Source: Spirochaetaceae bacterium (lineage in GTDB: Bacteria; Spirochaetota; Spirochaetia; Treponematales; Treponemataceae). From it: a DNA stretch of 10,439 bases. Below the pieces are notes generated by a model. The model did no database searches. It was not told where the DNA came from and worked only from the letters and a program-made list of their open reading frames with translations. Shown here piece after piece: positions 6,074-10,439 of the stretch; position 1 is the stretch's first letter; every line of letters starts with the position of its first letter. The position numbers and the translations under genes are program-made. The stretch lies in the NCBI GenBank assembly GCA_031272345.1, contig JAISTZ010000169.1, positions 1 to 10,439 on the forward strand, given 5' to 3'.

Positions 6074-7404
6074 CAGGAAGCAACGGCGGGGCGCAGCTTT
6101 TTTACGGCCTTCCGCATGAAAATTTTCCGGTTGACCTTCCACCAGCGTTTGTCAATCAGGAGCTCCCACACCGGGGTCTTGGGGTCGCCGTATTCCTCCC
6201 GGTAAGCCTCGATGCTGGCCTCGTAGATCCCCACAAGGCGCTTGGTCACTTCGTCGATGGACCAGGCCTGGGCGTGGATGCGGGCCTCGGCGGCCTTTTT
6301 CCTGTAGAGATCCGGGTCTTCCAGGAGTTCCAGCACCCGGCGGGAAAACTCGGCGGAGTCGTTTTTGACCATGAAGCCGCCGTTGTCGCCGCCCATGACC
6401 ATGAGGGTGCCCAGGGCGCCGATGGCCACCACCGGCGTCCCCGAACGCATGGCCTCCAGAGTCACCAGGCCCTGGGTGTCGGTGAGGGAGGGAAAGAGAA
6501 AAATTTCCGAAATCCTGTACACCAGGGACAGGTCCTCCCGCTCCATGTAGCCCGTGAACACGCAGTGTCCGGTCACCCCCGCCTTCCGGGCCTCCTCCTG
6601 GTAATACTCCAGGTCAGGGCCGTTCCCGGCGATGACCAGCATCACCTCCGGGCGCCGCTCCAGGAGCCCCGGCAGAAGCCGCAGCAGGAAGCCGATGTTC
6701 TTCTCCTTCACCACCCGGCCGGCGAAGAGGAGGAGCCGCTTTCCCCGAATCTCCGGGTAGCGGGCCTCGAATTTCTCCCTGAACGCCGCGGTCTCCCCGT
6801 CGCTGTGGTCGAAGATCGCCGGGTCGATGCCCGTGGGCAGGAGGAAGGTCTCGATACCGGGCCGGTACTTCCGCACCACCTCGTCGATCTGGGGGGTGGG
6901 CACGATCACCCGGTAGGACCGGGCGAGGATGATCTTGAGCACCCGCCTGATGACGTAGCGCACCAGGAGGGGCGGGAACATGGGGAAGTAGTTGGGGCCG
7001 TAGTCCTCCCACATGGTGTGGAAGGTGTAAATCGCCGGAAGGTTGTGCACCTTGGCGTAGAGGTAGCCGAATTCGGCGATGACGATCTCGGTGTTGATGT
7101 GGATGATCTGGGGGTTGAATTCCTCCACCTTCCTGAACACCCAGTGCCAACTGGTGAACTTGGCGATCCGGTCTTCCTTGGTGACAAAGGCCGGCAGGGA
7201 GGGCACCCGCACCACCCTGGGGGCGTCGTCCCGGTCGTCTTCCTTCATAAGGGGCGGCGGCAGGTTGCAGCTTTCCGGGTAGGACGAACAGATGATCAGC
7301 ACCTGGTGTCCCTGCCTGATCAGGGCCCTGGCGAAGGAGTCCACCGAAACGGTCACCCCGTTCACCCTGGGCCAGTAGGCGTCGGTAAACATGACTATCC
7401 GCAT
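6073..7404 (-). CDS. GT4-family (GT-B fold) glycosyltransferase, glycolipid-synthase-like
   Basis: A 443-residue retaining glycosyltransferase, likely at the cytoplasmic face of the inner membrane. The N-terminal Rossmann half opens MRIVMFTDAYWPRVNGV; N15-G16-V17 is the acceptor-side glycine loop, and H129 lies in TFHTMWEDY. The donor half holds FAGRVVKEKN (227-236; R230 and K235 contact the nucleotide-sugar phosphates in relatives) and AGNGPDL (259-265). FPSLTDTQGLVTLEAM (304-319) is the EX7E motif with D309 in place of the first Glu and E317 as the second. The TxTQG wording is common in diacylglycerol glucosyl/galactosyltransferases, such as alMGS and the Borrelia BB0454 type. A basic, Trp-bearing C-terminal tail (413-438) could bind membrane. 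AGGA precedes the ATG (7402-7404) by 4 nt. The start lies 6 nt after the small exported gene, so it is co-transcribed. A role in a polysaccharide instead of a glycolipid is possible. Confidence 0.9.
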   Translation of the reverse strand: MRIVMFTDAYWPRVNGVTVSVDSFARALIRQGHQVLIICSSYPESCNLPPPLMKEDDRDDAPRVVRVPSLPAFVTKEDRIAKFTSWHWVFRKVEEFNPQIIHINTEIVIAEFGYLYAKVHNLPAIYTFHTMWEDYGPNYFPMFPPLLVRYVIRRVLKIILARSYRVIVPTPQIDEVVRKYRPGIETFLLPTGIDPAIFDHSDGETAAFREKFEARYPEIRGKRLLLFAGRVVKEKNIGFLLRLLPGLLERRPEVMLVIAGNGPDLEYYQEEARKAGVTGHCVFTGYMEREDLSLVYRISEIFLFPSLTDTQGLVTLEAMRSGTPVVAIGALGTLMVMGGDNGGFMVKNDSAEFSRRVLELLEDPDLYRKKAAEARIHAQAWSIDEVTKRLVGIYEASIEAYREEYGDPKTPVWELLIDKRWWKVNRKIFMRKAVKKLRPAVAS

Positions 7405-7410
7405 GGGTTC

Positions 7411-7959
7411 CTAAAGCTCCTCCAAAAATTCCCGGTAGGCCCGCTCCAGGACGGTCTGCTCTACCGCGGCGGTTTCCGCGAGGTCCTCCGCCGCTTCCCG
7501 GTCAACGTATTTCAGGGTGAGGGGCTTTTCCAGGGACATGATGACGTTCCCGTCCCGCCACTCGGATTTTTCCGGGGTGATGGTGAGGGGGTCCCCGTAT
7601 TTTTGCCGCAGGGCCGTAAACACCGAGTGCCGGTCCGCCCGGGCCGGGTTCAGGTTGATGATGATGGTAAAGAGCCGGCCCTCGCGGAACTGGAACCAGG
7701 AACGCCCAAAAAACGACAGGGGGCCGCCGGGGGCTTCGATCAGGGCGTCCTCCTGGGGAGGGAGGTAGGTCACGTCGGGCTCCCCGGTGTACCCGAAGCC
7801 GCCCTCTTGCCTGAGGGCCTCCGTAACCTGCTCCCGATTCATGCCCAGGGTTACGCCCCCGAGCCCCAGGGGCAGGGTCCGGGGGGATTCCTGGCAGACA
7901 AGCCCGGAAGCAGCCAGGGTGAGGGCCAGGATGGACAGGGGGAGCATTTTTTTCATCAT
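7411..7959 (-). CDS. Small exported protein of unknown function
   Basis: I do not recognise a named family. The 182 residues start with a clear signal sequence (basic MMKK, hydrophobic 6-20). C22 follows LV, a poor lipobox even by relaxed spirochaete rules, so a lipoprotein is possible but not favoured. The mature part has the pattern GGVTLGMNREQVTEAL (34-49), resembling the opening helix of SmpA/BamE-like and beta-lactamase-inhibitor-like folds. It then has two aromatic-rich strands (FGRSWFQFREGRLFTIIIN, 84-102) and FTALRQKYGDP (114-124) before W134 and a strand ending LKYVD. The Glu-rich C-terminus ends FLEEL. Start choice is between ATGs at 7957-7959 and 7954-7956; AGGG touches the first. 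It sits 37 nt after the GNAT gene and 6 nt before the glycosyltransferase. A degenerate copy of its 3' end lies beyond that gene. Confidence 0.75.
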   Translation of the reverse strand: MMKKMLPLSILALTLAASGLVCQESPRTLPLGLGGVTLGMNREQVTEALRQEGGFGYTGEPDVTYLPPQEDALIEAPGGPLSFFGRSWFQFREGRLFTIIINLNPARADRHSVFTALRQKYGDPLTITPEKSEWRDGNVIMSLEKPLTLKYVDREAAEDLAETAAVEQTVLERAYREFLEEL

Positions 7960-7996
7960 CCCTATCAATATCGGCACAAACAAGGGGACGGTGAAT

Positions 7997-8839
7997 TCAA
8001 AAGGCGGCGTAATAGTTGATGCCGAAGCCCCCGCAGGGGACAAAGCCCGCGTGGCTGTAGGCCCGGATGGCCGGGGTGTTGGAGGTCCCCGCAAAGAGCA
8101 CCGCTTCCATCCCCTGGTTCAGGGCCCGGCGGGCGAAACACCCGGCGATGGCCCGGGCATAGCCCCTGGAGCGGAATTCCCCCAGGGTGAACATGCCTCC
8201 TATCTGGATGATTCCCCGGGCACTGCCGTTGATGACTCCCATGGCGGCAAATTCGCCCTTCCTGTCGTCCCTGGGAATCCCCAGGACTCGGCGGGATGCA
8301 AGCAGGGCCGAGAGGTTCTTCCGCATGGCCTCCTCGCTGAAGGGCAGCCCCGGGGGGTACACCTCCTCCAGCTCGTAGGCCCGTCTCAGGGGGAAGAGGG
8401 CCTCCGCGTCCTCCGGCGTACATTCCGCCACGGGGGGAGTCACCGCTTCGGGGACCGGAGGGACCGCTTCCATAAGGACGTATTCCCGCGCCGCAAGGAG
8501 GCTCCCTGCCCGGCGGAATTCCCCCAGGAACCGGGTTCCCCCCAGGTCACCGAGCATACAGTAGGGGGAACGGCGGGCGAAAAAATCCGAGAGCAGGGGA
8601 GCGGCGGCGGCGCGGAAGTCCCCGCCGGTAACGTGGGGCAGGCAGTGGAACAGGGCCCCCTCCCCGGCGGCAAAGAGGGCCCCCCGGATACCGTCATCGA
8701 GGAACACGAGGGCCTCCCCGGATGTCCCCCCGCCGGAGGCTTCGGCCCGTTCCAGAAAGGCCGCGCAGGTTTTCCGGTTGGCGTGAAGGAGGGAGAGCAA
8801 GTCCCCCCGGAGCCGGGGAGGGCAGGGGATGAGGCCCAT
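7997..8839 (-). CDS. GNAT-family N-acetyltransferase with an extra N-terminal domain
   Basis: Acetyl-CoA-dependent acyltransferase with an unknown acceptor. In 280 residues, the first 125 form a divergent alpha/beta domain and residues about 133-280 form the GNAT fold. The acetyl-CoA phosphate loop is RSRGYA (223-228) after strand beta4 (IQIGGMFTLGEF), followed by helix alpha3. NTPAIRAYSHAGF (254-266) is the canonical motif B with the general-acid tyrosine position (Y261). The two-part layout recalls COG3393-type predicted acetyltransferases, but no alignment was made. I chose the ATG at 8837-8839, which overlaps the hexosaminidase stop as TGATG (translational coupling). A GTG at 8840-8842 would add one residue. 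No Shine-Dalgarno is visible, consistent with coupling. Its place next to NagZ makes an amino sugar or a peptidoglycan fragment a reasonable but unproven acceptor. Confidence 0.88.
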   Translation of the reverse strand: MGLIPCPPRLRGDLLSLLHANRKTCAAFLERAEASGGGTSGEALVFLDDGIRGALFAAGEGALFHCLPHVTGGDFRAAAAPLLSDFFARRSPYCMLGDLGGTRFLGEFRRAGSLLAAREYVLMEAVPPVPEAVTPPVAECTPEDAEALFPLRRAYELEEVYPPGLPFSEEAMRKNLSALLASRRVLGIPRDDRKGEFAAMGVINGSARGIIQIGGMFTLGEFRSRGYARAIAGCFARRALNQGMEAVLFAGTSNTPAIRAYSHAGFVPCGGFGINYYAAF

Positions 8840-10439
8840 CACAGGGGGAGCTTCCCCTGGGGGACGAATTCACCGGAGAGGGCCCCGAAGGCCGCGTTGA
8901 AGGAATACTGGGAATAACTGTAGGCGTAGAGCACCGTGTCCGCCCAGGAGAGATTCATGGCGGGCACCGGGGAGAGGACCGAAAGGACAATCACCTTGAC
9001 CCCGAGATTCCGCAGCCTGGAGGCGACTTCGGCGCTCCCCTCGTCGGCCACGCAGATGATCACCGCGGCGTAATCCCCGGCGATTCGCCCCAGGTAGGCC
9101 CCGATTCCCGAAAGCTCCCCTGGCTGGGGGTTGTAGTTGAAACGGTAGAATTTCGCCTGGGGGTAGCGCTTGATTCCTTCTATAAAAAACGCGGGAAACT
9201 GCCCCGCCAGGAGGACCGGCGTTTGGGCTCCCGGCGCAAAGGGCAGGGAGCCCTGCCCCAGGGTGATCGACCGGCAGGCCTGGGTCAGGAAGAATTTTTC
9301 CCCCTCCCGGTCCGGGAGCAGTTCCCCCAGCCGGGGGATGTCGGGATAGAGGGGCACGGGGTTTTCGCCCTTGAAGTACCGCAGCTTGGACAGGAGCACC
9401 CGCTTTGCCGAGGAGACCACCCGTTCCCTGAAGGCCCCGTCGGTCCCCATCAACTGGAGATTCTGCCGCCAGAGGGCCTCGTTCCACTGGGCCGTGGTGG
9501 AGGAGATGATGATGTCGTTCCCCGCTTCGATGGCCCGCCTGAAGGCGGCGGACAGGGACCCGGCGAACAGGGTGGCCCCGTTCATCATCATGTCGTCGGT
9601 GATCACGAGCCCCTGGAAGCCCAGTTCGTCCCGCAGAATGCCCGTGAGGATCTTTTTGGAAAGTGACGCCGGGGTGCCGTCGCCCTCGATTTTGGGAAAA
9701 CTCAGGTGGCCGGACATGATCGCGGGGATTCCCTGGGCTATGAGGTATTTGAAGGGGATGAGTTCCCGCTTGTTCAGGGTGTCCAGGGCGATGTCGATCA
9801 CCGGGAGGCTGCCGTGGGAGTCCAGCTCCGTGTCCCCGTGGCCGGGGAAATGCTTTGCCGTGGCAAGCACCCCCGCCGCCATGCTCCCGGCGGCAAAGGA
9901 TGCGCCCAGAATCCCCCCGAAGTCCGCGTCCGCCCCGAAGGACCTGGGGCCGATGACGCTGGAGGCGGTGTTCGTGTAGAGGTCCACCGTGGGGGCGAAG
10001 TTCATGTTGATTCCCAGGGCGCGCAGTTCCCGGGAGATGTAGTAGCCGCTCTTCCAGGCGTCCGCCGGAAGGCCCGACGCGCCGATGGCCAGGTTCCCCG
10101 GGGTGTTGCTGGTGTCGCCCTTTACGTGGCGGATCCACCCCCCCTCCTGGTCCGTGGCGACGTAGAGGGGGATCTTGAACCGCCGGGACTGGGAACGCCC
10201 CTGGAGGGACGACACGGAACGGGCCACCTGGGTTGTGTCGTCGGTGTTCCACCCGAAGATCTTCACGCTCCCCAGGCCCCGCTCGGTGACCCACCGGTTG
10301 AGCAGGTCCGAGGGTTCCGTCCCGGCCCAGCCGAACATCAGGATCTGGGCGTAGATCTCCTCGTCGCTCATGCGGGAGATCAGGGCCTCCGCCAGAACCT
10401 CGTGGGGGTAGTCGCTCCAGAAGTCGATGTCCGCCGGGA
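8839..10439 (-). CDS. nagZ: NagZ-type GH3 beta-N-acetylhexosaminidase, 5' end outside window
   Basis: Glycoside hydrolase family 3 enzyme that removes terminal beta-linked N-acetylglucosamine, classically from muropeptides in peptidoglycan recycling. The frame stays open to the right edge and upstream residues (ALISRM before SDEEIYAQILMFGW) fit the family, so the true start lies beyond 10439. Numbering from the Met at 10371: DQEGGWIR (74-81) binds substrate; KHFPGHGDTELDSH (173-186) carries the conserved KH pair and the Asp-x-His acid/base dyad (D184, H186) that marks NagZ-type GH3; ITDDMMM (257-263) holds the nucleophile (D259). About 150 residues after the barrel (360-510) form an extra alpha/beta domain, making it a two-domain protein as in Bacillus subtilis NagZ and unlike the single-domain E. 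coli enzyme. The two-domain form is often exported, but the N-terminus is not visible to test this. It is followed at once by the GNAT gene. Confidence 0.93.
   Translation of the reverse strand, partial: PADIDFWSDYPHEVLAEALISRMSDEEIYAQILMFGWAGTEPSDLLNRWVTERGLGSVKIFGWNTDDTTQVARSVSSLQGRSQSRRFKIPLYVATDQEGGWIRHVKGDTSNTPGNLAIGASGLPADAWKSGYYISRELRALGINMNFAPTVDLYTNTASSVIGPRSFGADADFGGILGASFAAGSMAAGVLATAKHFPGHGDTELDSHGSLPVIDIALDTLNKRELIPFKYLIAQGIPAIMSGHLSFPKIEGDGTPASLSKKILTGILRDELGFQGLVITDDMMMNGATLFAGSLSAAFRRAIEAGNDIIISSTTAQWNEALWRQNLQLMGTDGAFRERVVSSAKRVLLSKLRYFKGENPVPLYPDIPRLGELLPDREGEKFFLTQACRSITLGQGSLPFAPGAQTPVLLAGQFPAFFIEGIKRYPQAKFYRFNYNPQPGELSGIGAYLGRIAGDYAAVIICVADEGSAEVASRLRNLGVKVIVLSVLSPVPAMNLSWADTVLYAYSYSQYSFNAAFGALSGEFVPQGKLPL

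Noticed and set aside
5953..8019. Open plus-strand frame of 688 codons
   Set aside because: It is antisense to the glycosyltransferase and the small exported gene, both well supported. Its product is rich in G, H, E, Q, D and P with no domain, typical of a shadow frame in GC-rich DNA.
7960..8094. Upstream extension of the small exported gene
   Set aside because: The extension would overlap the GNAT gene by about 100 nt and bury the signal peptide behind a Pro-rich stretch. Starts at 7959 or 7956 give a normal signal sequence.
1..10439. tRNA, rRNA, riboswitch, CRISPR array, transposase or attachment sites
   Set aside because: Coding is nearly continuous and no cloverleaf, spaced repeats, terminal inverted repeats or transposase motifs were seen in the short gaps.

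Overview
The window is GC-rich (about 60% by eye) and almost entirely coding. No stretch over 300 bases lacks a gene. The gene set suggests a spirochaete, probably a Treponema relative. The hints are a Tp0751/pallilysin-like protein, a fungal/archaeal-type aspartate-semialdehyde dehydrogenase, and a GT4 glycolipid-type glycosyltransferase. This placement is an inference from protein features, not from a marker gene, and genus and species are not resolved.

Layout. Positions 1-4316, minus strand, hold a likely transcription unit that reads asd, then a 502-residue exported protein with a calcium-loop motif and a lipocalin-like GxW motif, then an RND/MMPL-type exporter that runs off the left edge. 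Gaps are 12 and 34 nt. Positions 4395-5384 (minus) encode an exported M23 (LytM-type) metallopeptidase. It is divergent from lspA (5475-6014, plus), with back-to-back promoters in the 90-nt gap. Positions 6073-10439, minus strand, hold a second tightly packed unit that reads a NagZ-type GH3 hexosaminidase (5' end beyond the right edge), then a GNAT acetyltransferase (TGATG overlap), then a small exported protein (37-nt gap), then a GT4 glycosyltransferase (6-nt gap). This unit converges on lspA.

Function. Most genes fit the cell envelope: peptidoglycan trimming and recycling (M23, NagZ), lipoprotein maturation (LspA), glycolipid or glycan synthesis (GT4) and envelope transport (RND). Asd supplies aspartate-family amino acids. 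There is no sign of a mobile element, CRISPR array, RNA gene or prophage.

Non-coding signals stand out most. Four sigma70-like promoters can be read by eye, and for three of them the predicted +1 falls 0-4 nt from the start codon (asd, lspA, the RND gene), which suggests leaderless or nearly leaderless mRNAs. A 17-nt-period tandem repeat abuts the asd promoter. Just after the glycosyltransferase stop codon lies a short tail homologous to the end of the small exported gene upstream of it. It has the pattern of a decayed coding paralogue and is still readable as a 17-codon ORF joined to the glycosyltransferase by TGATG.
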